In this document: positions 10,451 through 21,830 of the stretch, piece after piece
Layout: every line of letters begins with the position of its first letter
How positions within the stretch are numbered: position 1 is the stretch's first letter
NCBI GenBank assembly: GCA_043228905.1
Contig: JBHGNT010000021.1
Coordinates: 8,556,001 to 8,620,000 of the forward strand
Reading direction: 5' to 3'
Length of the DNA stretch: 64,000 nt
DNA from: Azolla caroliniana
Lineage: Eukaryota > Polypodiophyta
Position numbers and translations under genes: made by a program
The notes under the pieces: generated by a model
The model's input: the letters and a program-made list of their open reading frames with translations, nothing else
Database searches by the model: none
What the model was told of the DNA's origin: nothing

Positions 10451-11749
10451 CAAAAAGTACTGTTTTTGGCCAAAAAAACACTGAGTGATTTTAAAAAAAT
10501 CGAAAATAATTAAAATCTTTTTAGGGAGTGGTGTACGTTGCATTAAAGTCAGGGAATGGGTGGGGGGACAGGTGCTGCGTATTCGGGACTGTTTTGGGGG
10601 CTATTTCCCCCTCGCGTTTAATTTAGGACACCACATTAAATCCTTTTGGCACTTCTCCTTTTCCGCCTTCCAACTGAGACAATGCAAGTCTTCACAACGC
10701 ACTCTGGTCTTCCAGCTTCCAACTCAAGTTTTCATAGCGCTCTCTAGTCTTCGGCCTTCCAACTCAGGTCTTCACAACGCACTCGAAACCCGATTTGTTG
10801 TTCTCTGCGTCACTCGTCTTCCTCATCTTCTCCTTCCATCGGTATGTCTTCTCCATCTTCTCTTTCACTCGGTATGTCTACGCCTATTTCTATAAAGTGG
10901 TTATTTCTATACAGTACTGTTAATTGAGTGTATACTCTAGCAATCCTAAATTGGCACGTATGAAGATTAATGTTGAATAGGAATCTTAAAATAATGTAAA
11001 CATGACATGATAACATGAATCTGAAATATTTACACCAGCCAAGTGGTAATGTTCTGACCAATAGTTTCAACCTAGTGCTTCTGGTCATTTTACTGATCAT
11101 TGGGGATGTTTTAATGATATAATGGATTAGCAACATCCAGGCTGGGCTTGTAAAATGACCAGCCAGGAGCAGCAAAATATACAGTTTGAGTTGACATAAG
11201 TTATTCATCATGGAAAACACTAAACATAAATTGTTTTTGTATGTTCTAGCAATCTTCAAGGGAGTCTTAAATTGATCCATGTTAAGGTTTTATATGGGTT
11301 GAAACTATTAACATGAATACCAATCTATTAATAAGGCTTGATAAACAATTTGAAGAATCAGCGGATTTGAATTTCATTGATGGGGGTGTTTTTGATGGAA
11401 AAAGCAAATGAATAGTGTTTGTGTTATGAACTTATGCATAACATGAGTTATGTTATACTTATCTTAGTCTTAAACTCTAGTTAAGAAGACTTCATGATGT
11501 AAATAGTATGCATGCATCTCATTATCTTGTGAGTCATAAAACTTATGTATTTCAAACAACAAGTTAATTGATGCAATTATTTCTTAAAAGTTAATTGTTT
11601 TGGAAAAGGAATATATGACTGTGGCAAACTCTCAAATGTTTATCTAATTTCCGGTTGATGTTTATGCTATGGGGTATTAACTATGTTTATTTTATGATGT
11701 ATTAAGCACTTATTCTGATTAATTAGGTGCTGAAATAACAAGAAATTAG
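10451..11749. other. Left subterminal region of J
   Basis: No gene is recognised. At 10665-10790 a ~45-bp unit (CTTCCAACTCAGGTCTTCACAACGC type) occurs about three times imperfectly. The rest is AT-rich and probably holds the promoter and leader of the transposase gene. Confidence 0.5.
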
Positions 11750-12748
11750 GTGCTGGAATATATGAGAGTGACAATGGTCGTCGATGAGGAGAGTGAGGTG
11801 TCCCTTAGCAAATCTATGTTTGAGAGGAGCAAGAGACGGTTGGTTCTTCACATAGTCCGTTATTTACTAGAAGTAATTGAGAGATTTAGCTTGGAGGATC
11901 GTAGGGATATTAACTCTAGAGTGTTGCACCATCAACTTTTGAATGAAGACATGGAGAATATTAAGTTTAGGGACCAATGTGTTTCAGAGGAATTTGTAGA
12001 GTGTATGAAGTCATCCCTACACTTAGTGAAAGGGGTAGAGAGCATAGATAAGCTTGGTGCAAAGAGAGCATCCCTTCACATGGTTGTAAATGGTACAACT
12101 AAAAATATATATAGTGATACTAAAGTTGCCTTAGCACTTGGTATCCAAAGAAGGAACTTGAGGAAGCATCAGACAAATATACAATCAAATCAATTTAAGT
12201 GGTTGGGGTTAGGCCGTAGACCACGATGTGATGCATTGTCTCATGAGATTATTGAGGAAGTGGGTTCCTTTTGGGCAAAAAACACACGTGTCTCACCGAA
12301 TAAAAAAGATGTATGTAGACAACGTATAAGTCGGGGTAGGTACCAGATTCACCCAAGATACTTCTTGGAGATGACTGAGGTAATTCAATTTTTTATCTAT
12401 TTGGTTTTAAATATTCTGTTGTTTACTAAATGTTTCTATTAATGTTGCCTATTTATTGAGTGATGTAGGCTGAATTGTTCATGAACTTCAAAGACCAACA
12501 TCCTAGCATCAACCTTGGATTTCGCAAGTTCCAAGGTTTGAAACCATTTTTTGTTAGAAAGTTAAAGGAGAGGAACACATGTTGTTGTGTGTACCACATT
12601 AAAATGGACATGTTAAGGCTTGGCGTGAACAGTATGTGTCTGATTCTAAGGGTATACACGGGGATGGGTGTGTTTGCACTTGTGAGGTATGTAGACCAAA
12701 TGGGAGTGGTAATAGATGTAATGCGCGAAACATGACTTATGCAATAGT

Positions 12749-13205
12749 TGTTACCCGGACCCGGACAGTCAGTTTTACCGACCAAGTGGGAAAGCGTCAA
12801 AAACAGAGTCGGTTCGGATCGACTGTTCGGATCAATGACTCAGCAATAAACGAAGAGAACTAAGTTAGTTAGATAATTTTGTAAATCTTGATAGTAAGTA
12901 GGAATAGTTCTTGATGAGAAAAGACCTTCGGTATACCTATAAAAGGGAACCGAAGGCATTGTAAGAAAGGTCGTTTTATTTAGTAATATAAGTTTAAGTT
13001 AGGAATATCTTGTACGGATTCTGTGTTTCTTCTATTGTCTATGATCTTAAGTGCAAGCTTCCTAATTTATAACTAAGTAACGATCACGGTAATTACCGAT
13101 TAATATAGCATAATTCCGTTCGTAAAACACAATTCCTTGTTAGAACGTTGAGTAGCGACGTTCACTCTTCTGTATCGGTAGTAGTTAGTAATTAGCCGAT
13201 CAACA
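12749..13205 (+). mobile_element. Solo LTR inside the J transposase gene
   Basis: A 457-bp TG...CA segment (TGTTACCCGG to GATCAACA) with a TATA box ACCTATAAAAGGG near 12937, flanked by a perfect 5-bp duplication ATAGT (12744-12748 and 13206-13210). Removing it restores the transposase frame across the site. Distant resemblance to the H LTR suggests a related family. Confidence 0.93.
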
Positions 13206-14089
13206 ATAGTTTCTGAGTTATGGAGGTCTTTTGTTTGTGAAAAACAACCATCATCTGAGTGGCATAATCGTAAATGTCTTGTCAGAACATGTAAGGTTTG
13301 CCCACAACCGTTATTTTGTAGATAGGAGGTTGACGTGGATAATTGTCATATTGGGAAATGGAAATATTTAGAGTATGTGACAGAAAATATAGGTAAGGGT
13401 CTCGTTAGTAAGCGTATCAAGGAAGTATATAAGGAGACATGTGCTGCTACCCTTGTCTCAGAGTTTAAGAAGCAACTCGGGGAGTTCATTCCACATAACT
13501 TTAGGAGTTATTGGCAAAATTCATAGTTCAAGGAATGTATAAATAACTTACCACCAGATGTTATGGTATCTGTTATTGACTTTGCAAAGAACTATACCTT
13601 TAAAGTTCAAAATGAGGTTTAGTCAATGCATTGGTACAATGACCAATGTACAATACTTGTACATATTTGCTATTGGAGAAAAGATGGTAAGTTACATAAG
13701 AAAGCAATATTCTATTTTTCAGATGATAAAAAACATGATACTCTATTTGTTCAACATTGTTTTAAGCTTCACCACACAGATTTATTGTCCTTGGGTGTTA
13801 ACTTTTATTGCCATTGGGTCTGGTCTGATGGTGTTGCCTTGCAATTTAAGGCGGCTCGGTCCTTCTACTTCATTGCAAGGTAAGGAAATAATCCATATGA
13901 TTGGTATTTATAACTGGAAGTCTATTTTGGTAATACTTCATAGTACATCATCTATTGCTTGAGTTTCCTACCAGTACGAATATTATATGAGCAGTCATAA
14001 AAAATGTTTGTATAAAATACAATTAGTAATTCTCCTACTACATGCATCAGTATTGTCTTGAAATGTTTGTACTAATTATGGTGAAAGTG

Positions 14090-14690
14090 TTGTATGTATG
14101 GTTCAAAGCCTTGAAAAGTATCCTTATTTTACAACTTAGTACTATCATCCCACATGCACAAGTACTGACTATGTTTTACAACTTAGTACTCAGATCCTGC
14201 ATTCACAAGTACTAATTGATAATTTTGTGGTGTCATCCCACATGCAGGAGTACTAATTTGTAACTTAGCACTGTCCTCTTTCATGCATTAATACTAATGA
14301 ATAACTTAGTACTATGTTCTTTCGATCTTTACTACTCATTTATAACTTTGTTCATTAGTACTAATTAGGATGGGTCTCTCTAGTGCATTAGTACTAAATA
14401 ATAACTTAGTACTGTCCAACTTTGTTCATTAACACAAGTTTATAACTTATGATTGTCCAACTTTGTTCATTACTACTAATTATTAACTTAGTACTGTCCA
14501 ACTTTGTTCATTAAGACCAAGTTATAAATTAGGACTGTCCTCTCACATACACTAGTACGAATCAATAGCTTAGTACTATCCTCTCTCGTTCATTTCTTTT
14601 AATTTATAACTTAGTATTGTCCTCTCTCGTTCATTTCTTTTAATTTGTAACTTAGTACTGTCCTCTCTCGTGCATTAGTGGAAATTTTGG
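14090..14690. repeat. ~38-bp tandem repeats in transposase intron 2
   Basis: Imperfect units combining TAACTTAGTACTGTCC with AACTTTGTTCATTAGTACTAAT-like sequence fill most of the 890-bp intron. The palindromic core TTAGTACTAA is shared with repeats in the reverse gene's intron and with the right end of J. Confidence 0.8.
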
Positions 14691-15663
14691 TTTAAGTCAT
14701 GTTAAGAGATGTAAGCTCCAATAATGCACTAACTCTGTTTGTTGGCTAACTGTCATGCAAAACAACCAGATACTTCTCATTGACAAACATTAAGATGCAA
14801 TGGAACTACTTCGAGTCTGGACATGGAAAAGGAGAGCACAATGGCGCGGGGGCGCAGGGGCTGTGATCAAGCATGCTCTTACAAGTGAACAGTTGGATAA
14901 TAAAGGTGCAAAGTTACAAAATGCACATGATGTTGTGGAAAGGCTGACATGGAAGATGTCAAATGATGGTAAGAATAGATTGTTTATTGAGGTTGGTGCT
15001 AATGAGGTGGATAGGAGTAAATCATATGGTTGTAAAACTGTGAAAGGGACTCGCAAGACCCATTGTGTTTTAGGGTTTAGTCGCAGGGACACAACACAAT
15101 TGTTATTTCGCAGTTTATCGTGCTTTTGTTCCATGTGTTTAGATGAAACTTGGGATGAATGCACCAATCTATCAATTGTGGAGCCATGGAAGCTACAAAA
15201 GCTTGAGATTGAACAATGTGTGGATATCCAGGAAGACAAACATGTAGACAATATTGTATACTACAACCAATGTGAGGACTTGACAGTATTATTGGAAGTT
15301 GGAGATCATTTTGCAGTGCTCAAATCTCCTAAAAATGAAGATTTTGAAGACTACTACATTGTGGTGTGCAAGCAAGGAAATACAATATTGGAAGAAGTCG
15401 TGAGGGACGGTTGGGGCAACATGTTCAACGTTGGTGAGTGTGTCGTGTACGGCAACTACTATGCAAAGTTACCACAATGCAAGAACACGTATGCATTATT
15501 AAAAGATGCACCCACTGCAATAATCTATGTTGATGTTGTCATCGCAATCAAGTTCACTATGAGTCAAGCAAAGCACAAGGTTAAGGGATACAACACTGTC
15601 TACAAGGCCCCCAAAGAGGTTCACGAACACATATTGGGGGAGGTATCCCTCTTTAATTCTTAG

Positions 15664-16436
15664 AATGGTAAGCACTGTTCATATGTAACATTCGCATGTC
15701 TTGTAAACTCTGGCCTACAAATGAATGGAAATATATCATCTTTGGTTTTCTTATGAGTTTGCAATGACAAAACTCTTAATCTCAGTGTTTTGTTTAGATA
15801 TGTATGTATCTTTTACATACAATTTATGGTGAAAAATATCTTTGGTTAGTACTAAAACTGTGTTTAGTGTTTCCTAACCTAGAGATATCTAAGATAGGAA
15901 TGTTCATTCCACACATGTTTCTAGTGTGTGGTACACTCATGAGGGTGTGGTTGACTAGATGTGAGGTAACAGATTGAACATGTTAATTGCTAGTACTAAT
16001 ACAATGGTTCGTTCAAGTATACATACCATGTTCATATGCATTAAAATATAGTACTAATATTGTGCTAAGTGTTTACTAACCTAGACATAGCCTATCTATA
16101 TGTGTCCATAACAAGCGTCAATGTCATATGTGTGCATAACAAGTGACATTCTTACTAAGATGAGACCTCAAATAGTATCAAATTCACATTCTTACAAATA
16201 TATGTATCAAAGTTAGTATATTGCATATCAAGTTGGTACTAAATTAGTCACTAAGATGAGTACTCAAATAGTATCAAGTTCAAATTCAGGATAAGTAAAC
16301 CAAAACAATGTCAAGAAGCAATTAATCAAAGATTTGCTCATATGGTAATCAATTACAAACAACGATCTAAATACAAAAAACTTTGTTTTTAATTTTTTCT
16401 AGATCTTGTAATGCGCCTATTTTTTGTTACACTCTT
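15664..16436. other. Intergenic region between the convergent J genes
   Basis: AT-rich, with no recognisable gene. It presumably holds the 3' ends of both transcripts. TAGTACTAAT-type motifs recur at about 15990-16050 and 16250. Confidence 0.5.
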
Positions 16437-16511
16437 CTAAGATTCCACACCCTTCTTCTTCATCATCTTAATGCCACGAGGTAGTAGACTACTGAGTGGC
16501 AGTTCATCATC

Positions 16512-16532
16512 GGGGGGGGGGGGGGGGGGGGG
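16512..16532. repeat. Homopolymer of 21 G
   Basis: A run of G giving a polyproline stretch in the last exon of the reverse J gene. Length may vary or be misassembled, with direct effects on that reading frame. Confidence 0.95.
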
Positions 16533-17949
16533 CAAGCTTGAGGGAACCTTGTGCTCTACTGCAACTGCCTGAGACGCACACACTTCCAAGAAGATCTTGT
16601 CGATAGTATTATCATTAATCTGCTCTTCATGGGTAGAACCGGTGTTCTGCAGTAACACGGTATTCGTAGTACAAACATGTTCCTCTTCTTGGGTGGTTTC
16701 CATCTTCATTGCAAACTCCTCGTGATTGAAGCTAGACACCTGGATCTTTGTACAATCTTGTTCCATGTGTAGGCTACTTGCGGTGTTTTGGTAAGACATG
16801 TGATTCGTAGTACCACCTTGTTCCTCTTCTTGGGTGGTAGCTACAATCCCCTTAATGATACAGTCTTGCCCCACATTTACGGTACTGTCAAAGTTCTTCA
16901 GCTCCTCTTCTTGGGTGATTTCACATTCCTCATGTGTGGTGCTATCTGAGTCTGAAAAATCAAGATTGCTCCATAGACTGCCTGAATCATCTGATCCCAT
17001 TTGGGAATCTCCATGTTCTTCTATTCCTAAATAACAAGAACAATATCAATTCACATTCTTACAAAGTGAAGGAACCTAGCCATATCAATTAACATACTAG
17101 ATTAAGGGACAATCGTTTACCTACTGTTACATCTCCATCCGGAACTTTTGAAGATGAGTCTTTGCAAATGATTGTGTTTGTCATGTGTTGCAAGACCTGG
17201 TTTGCATTGGTATCACACTCCTCATTATTGCTTGGGATGGTACTAGTCTCAAGTTGGGGCTCTAAATCATGCCAATATTTTACATCACTTTCTATATATT
17301 AATAGACCAAAACCATTATTGTCACTTGGGTGATATGGTCAAAATAACTATTATATAAGAGGGTTCACAACATGTACCTGCGAGGACGATAAATTCTTCT
17401 TCATGTGGTGGCTCTAAATCGGTATCTCCATTTTCATTAAACGTTTCTTCCTTGTCTAACAACAAAAGCACGTGGTCTTAGTCTAACTCATTAACTTTAC
17501 AGCTCTCAAAGTTTGTGAGAATTCGTATGACCCACCACTATAATGAACTCTGCATTTCTTCCCCTTTCCATTCAATTTCCTTGCATCATTACGCTTCTTC
17601 GTAGGCTCTTTGATAGAAACATAAGAAATTAGAAGTATAGCAACAATGCATTATTAAAAGTTCACACACAATTAGCATTACCGTTCACACAGTCAAGGGG
17701 AGCCGAGCTAGGAGAATTTGTTTGAAGCAACACGTCGTCAACTGTTCCAATGGCCTTTCTCATACATTCATCTTGATCATAAATTTCCTCAATTACCACT
17801 AAGGAATGACCATGGACTTTGGAATTTGCAGTAGACTCTGTACGCAGTAGCGCGGGGGCTGGTTGGTTGGTAACCTTCCCTGGTGTGGTGTTGCTTGATA
17901 CTACAAGATTCATATTATAATTGTACATTAGTTCTAACATGACTACAAT

Positions 17950-18830
17950 GTTACAAATATTATCAGTACTGAATCAAGTGGACATTTAAGACCTTCAGTA
18001 CTAAAAAATCAGTCTTGTTCCAACTGATCACCAAGGAATATGCATGTAACAGTAATATTAGTACTAAAACAACAAAGAGGAACTTGAGGACACAATATAG
18101 AACCATCTGGACATGCTGTCGATATTTGTTCGGTACTAAAGAAAAGACCTGCATGCCTATTTGTTCGGTCATCCAGAGCCTATTTGTTCGGTTCTCCTAT
18201 TTGTTAGTACACATACAAGTGATACAACTAAACCCTACTAAATAATCATTATTGAATCAACTCAACACCAAAGGATACAATGTAATCAGTAAGTTAGTAC
18301 TCAAACATCAATCAAGGAACTTGAGAGAATAGTACTAAACCACCTGGACACAAAACGTACAATGTAATGGACAGTGTTAGTACTTATAGAAGTTATACAA
18401 CGAATCAATTAAGCCATTCAGTACTAAATAATCAGTACTGAATCAACTGATCACCAAGGAATACAATGTAATCAGTAATGTTAATACTGAATCCTCCAAC
18501 AAGGAACTTGAGGGCACATTACACAACCACCTGGACATGCATATTTCATGTAATGAACAATGTTAGTACTAAAACACCTAGACCTTCATGCCTATTTGTT
18601 CGGTCATCCAAAGCCTAAGCCAAGTGGACACAGAAAGTACAATGTAATGAATAATGTTAGTGCACATGCAAGTTATACAACTAAACATTTAAGATCCTCA
18701 GTGCTAAATAAGATTCACATTGTCAACTGATCACCAAGGAATACAATGTAATCAGTAATGTTAGTACTGAATCATGTAAAAATGATCACCAAGGAACAGT
18801 ACTCATGGGTATAAGACTAGAACCAAATGT
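17950..18830. repeat. Imperfect repeats in the large intron of the reverse J gene
   Basis: Units around GATCACCAAGGAATACAATG and AATCAGTAATGTTAGTACTG recur at 18035, 18440, 18475, 18735 and 18785. They are laced with AGTACTAAA motifs, echoing the repeats in the transposase intron on the other side of the element. Confidence 0.75.
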
Positions 18831-18881
18831 TAAAATTATAAAAGCATAGTATAAAAATTACATATGTTCTTAATCACATAC

Positions 18882-19066
18882 CATAGGAATGTACTTTCAA
18901 ACCCCAACTTAAGTACCATTCGACACCAACTGTACTTTTACAGTGTAAACATATATTTTCTTTCTCAAAATGGTACTTAGCGCATAAACAATGATATGTG
19001 TGCAAGCATGGTGTAATGATAGCATCCATGGCCTCAAACTTGAATCCAAGGCCACAGAATACACAC
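18882..19066 (-). other. RING-finger exon of the reverse J gene
   Basis: Read on the minus strand this 185-bp exon gives C-x2-C (CVFC), then PCLHTYHCLC and, after a spacer, C-x2-C (CLHC), a Cys/His spacing typical of RING zinc fingers. It is bounded by an AG acceptor at 19067-19068 and a GT donor at 18880-18881. The codon split across the upstream intron is completed in phase. No stop interrupts it. Confidence 0.75.
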
Positions 19067-20207
19067 CTTCAAATACGAGAAACAACATGCACTATATTAG
19101 CAACGATGATATTTTATACAATAGAAGGTCAACTTGTAAAAATATAAACCATTACCTTGATACAGTAATTGTTGTAATGGTACTTTCATTGCAAGTGGGA
19201 TGTTCAACTACTTCTGGCCATAGAGGATCTAAACCTTTATCTTTTAGACCCTTCATCAAACATGTCAGGTTCTCAAAGTGAATTTTTAAGGCTGATAACT
19301 TATCATCAATTTCAGAACGAGATGACCTCCATGTCTCCAAATCTTTCTTCTGTTTTCCCAGTTGAGTGCCCATATTTGTCAACTCCTTCTTCAAATCCTC
19401 TTTCAACACATCGCTTTCAGAATGTTGAATTGTTGCTGTTATCCATTCCTATGTATTCGATATAGATGTGAATTGTTTCTCTGCCGCCATCTCACTAGAT
19501 GAAACTTCTTCCAAATCGGTGAGCAGCGCTTGCATTCTTGTTTGCATGGAAGCTATGCAATGCAACAATCGTTGTTCATGCTTTTTTGTCTGTGTAGCTC
19601 TTTCTTTTGCAATCTGTTTAGTCAACACAGATGTCCTAGCTGGGATTTCAATGTGAGAGGTACCCTCAGACTTCATAGTAATGTTGGTATTTGAGGACCC
19701 TCTATAATGTGATGATCGATGATGAGCAAAATCTTCCCAATCAACTTCAATGCCACCATGGAGTTCACATACAAATGCACATGCAAAAACAGTTCCTACC
19801 TTATTGTTTAGGATATGTATTGTATCATAAACTTGTTCATATCATGACTTTAGTTCAGTGATATAATCCTTCTTCAATTGATTGAGGTGAAAACCTCTCC
19901 TTGTCTCCGATTGTGATGAGCCCCATGTTTTGATCATCCACATCTTTACATCTTCATAAGTGTCAGGTCGTGCAAGAAGGAAATATCCCCATCCTAACTT
20001 TCTACCTCGAAGGATGTTTGTGAACATATTCTTGCCATGAGATGTTGACAACTTAAACCTCCCTCTGGTGGGGGTCATCTTACTTTCTTTGATGGGGGTC
20101 CTTTTTCTTTCCTTGCATGGTGTGTTGACATTTTCTTTGACCATTTTCTTCTTCGTGGGTGTCTTCCTTGTCATTTGAGTCCTATCTCTCTTCTTCACCT
20201 CACACAC

Positions 20208-20819
20208 ACAACAATAGAAAATAACAATAGATCAATCACAACTGTCTTTTTTCATTATATGATTAAATTACGCATAATAAGAACAACAATGAGACAAAAA
20301 CATCAACAACAAAGATAAAACCTACAACATAATGTTAACTCCCGAAACACAATATATATATGCTAAACCATGGAAAATCATTGCAGCGTACCATCATAGA
20401 ACCATCTTCCAATATGTCAACATGTACCAAATTCTAAATCATGCAATAAATGACATATGCATGTAAAACACTCTCAATTTCAAGCATATGCATGTACAAG
20501 TGTCTGAAATGATCAAGGGAGAACAACATGAACAAAAACAACAAAACCCTAACATGTAGCAAAATGTGAAGGTAAGCCTAAAGCAGAATTACCTTTTTAG
20601 ATGTCGTTAGGGTTGCAGATAGCAGGATTACCTTTCTGAAGTCCTTGCAGAGGGGACACGGTTGAAGCATGGGTTGCAAGCAAACGGACACACCAGGTAG
20701 AGGGAACACAGTGACTTGAGAACACCTGGAGGTAGAGCAAAACAGAGGTCACAACCAGTAGAGGGGACATGGCCAGCAGAGCAGAGGTCGATGTTGTTAG
20801 GACACGATGAACACAGTAC
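20208..20819. other. Upstream region of the reverse J gene
   Basis: AT-rich DNA ahead of the accessory gene. I see no gene. It probably contains its leader and promoter. Confidence 0.4.
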
Positions 20820-21190
20820 ACCTAACAGTGAGGAAGAACAAGGTCAACTGAGGGAGAGAGAACGCAGCTAACCCTAGAGAGCTTGAAAGACCTGTGTAGA
20901 AGGTGGAAGAGAGACAAAGAGGGGGAGAGGAGGTACGAACGACGAGCAATGACGCGCTTGGAGTCTATAGAGACCTGTGTAGAAGGTGGAAGAGAGAGGG
21001 GTAGAGGAGGTACAAACGACGAGTAGTGACGCGCTTGGAGTCTGCAGAGACCTATACATAAGGTAGAAGAGAGACAGAGAGGGGGAGAGGAGGTACGAAC
21101 CTCGGGAATCAACGAGTAGAAGGGGGAAGGAGAGGGAGGGAGGGAGAGAGACTAACTGACAGTTCGAGATGAACATATGTGCCAAGAGAG
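20820..21190. repeat. ~80-bp tandem repeats near the right end of J
   Basis: Three imperfect units marked by GACCTGTGTAGAAGGTGGAAG at 20889 and 20972 and a variant at 21049 (spacings 83 and 77 bp), each followed by a purine-rich block and GAGGTACGAACGACGAG. The position next to the end suggests a promoter or transposase-binding array (inference). Confidence 0.8.
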
Positions 21191-21376
21191 AGAGTGAGAG
21201 AGAGGCATACTTACTATATTCATAATTGAGTGACTACTCGAGATCTTCTATAGTTAAGATTTCCGTACAACATTACCTAGGACTGTGACCCAACAACCTC
21301 AACTTTCTTAACCCAAATATTGGATTATTTTTCTTTCCTCCTCATCGAATTAGTACTAAAATTTTGGCCAAAAGTT

Positions 21377-21401
21377 GGTACACCGTAGCGTGCTTTCACC
21401 C
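21377..21401 (-). repeat. Right terminal inverted repeat of J
   Basis: The complement reads GGGTGAAAGCACGCTACGG then TGTACC, differing from the left end at three of 25 positions. It is followed directly by the AAAA duplication at 21402-21405. Confidence 0.92.
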
Positions 21402-21830
21402 AAAAGTATATGGATAGTTATATCAAAACTGTGGGGGTCATTGACAAGAAATGTTTTGTCACCTTTTCAATGGGTTTTGATTGAAGGTGATAGAGTTTTA
21501 CCATCCCTAGAGTATAAGTTTGTGTTTGATTATTTGAGGTACTTGGGCATGTGGTATATTTGGAACTTGCGGAATGGTTTTTTATTGATGGGCTTTTTGG
21601 ACTATCTCAATAGATATGTAGGATAAGAGGAAAGTTGATTTGGCAGTTTTCACAGTTATGTTGTATGGGAATTTTGTCCCCATATGAGTTACATTTGTGT
21701 CGTTTTGTATTGCAACACCTTAGAAGGTTGCCCTTGCCACATCACTACTTTTGAAGTAGTTTTGATAGCAAGATTTTTTGTATTGTCATGATGGTTTTAA
21801 TATAAACATACATTTACGGAAAAAAAAGTG
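21402..21830 (+). pseudogene. LINE 3' end, right piece
   Basis: Continuation of the LINE ORF2 after J. The frame from 21402 to 21625 encodes the C-terminal tail with FVFDYLRYLGMWYIWNLRN, typical of plant LINE ends after the zf-RVT domain. Further 3' sequence and a short A-run near 21820-21828 may be the remnant of the poly-A tail. Confidence 0.88.

Larger units (their letters stand above)
11750..15663 (+). pseudogene. Transposase-like gene of J, three exons, disrupted
   Basis: Spliced model: exon 1 at 11750-12379, intron 12380-12468, exon 2 at 12469-13879 (interrupted by a solo LTR at 12749-13205), intron 13880-14769, exon 3 at 14770-15663. Both introns are GT-AG and keep phase, giving about 820 codons. 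Landmarks in order: KPFFVRKLKERNTCCC with a Cys/His cluster; a second Cys-rich block (CLVRTCKVC); HWYNDQCTILVHICY; YFSDDKKHD; WSDGVALQFKAARSFYFIAR; then, across intron 2, SGHGKGEHNGAGA and AVIKHAL. The D, D and D/E-like residues in the last three suggest a DDE nuclease core (inference). Disabling changes are a frameshift near 12630, TAG at 13323, 13524 and 13620, and a frameshift in the G-rich run near 14850. The upstream start is uncertain. Confidence 0.75.
16437..20207 (-). pseudogene. Accessory gene of J: basic-coiled-coil-RING protein
   Basis: Minus-strand, multi-exon. The first exon (20207-19156) encodes a Lys/Thr-rich basic N-terminus (TPTKKK, TPIKESKMTPTRGR), a conserved-looking stretch around RGRKLGWGYFLLARPDTYED, then about 150 residues of probable coiled coil. 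It is cut by TGA at 19842 and TAG at 19449. A GT-AG intron (19067-19155) leads in phase to a RING-like exon (19066-18882). Later exons include 17940-17662 (donor at its end) and a final acidic exon 17000-16437 with TTQEEE repeats and a proline run encoded by 21 G's. RING fingers usually serve E3 ubiquitin ligases. A role in transposition is inference. Exon borders below 18882 are approximate. Confidence 0.6.
10426..21401. mobile_element. DNA transposon J, two convergent genes, 10,976 bp
   Basis: A complete cut-and-paste-type element: 25-bp terminal inverted repeats starting GGGT, a 4-bp AAAA target duplication, a forward transposase-like gene (11750-15663) and a reverse accessory gene (20207-16437) meeting tail to tail. 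It sits inside a LINE whose protein frame resumes exactly at the right flank. The transposase has RNase-H-fold style acidic motifs (SDDKKHD; WSDG...QFK; HGKG...GAGA) that also occur in unannotated animal and plant repeat proteins I recall but cannot name securely. The 4-bp duplication and GGG-type ends would fit the Sola group, which is inference only. Both genes are disabled, so this copy is non-autonomous today. Confidence 0.85.

Noticed and set aside
16437-17000. Stand-alone hypothetical gene on the minus strand
   Set aside because: Better explained as the last exon of the accessory gene of transposon J, since it lies downstream of splice-bounded exons on the same strand.
18991-19281. 96-codon plus-strand frame
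   Set aside because: Antisense to the RING and coiled-coil exons of the J accessory gene.
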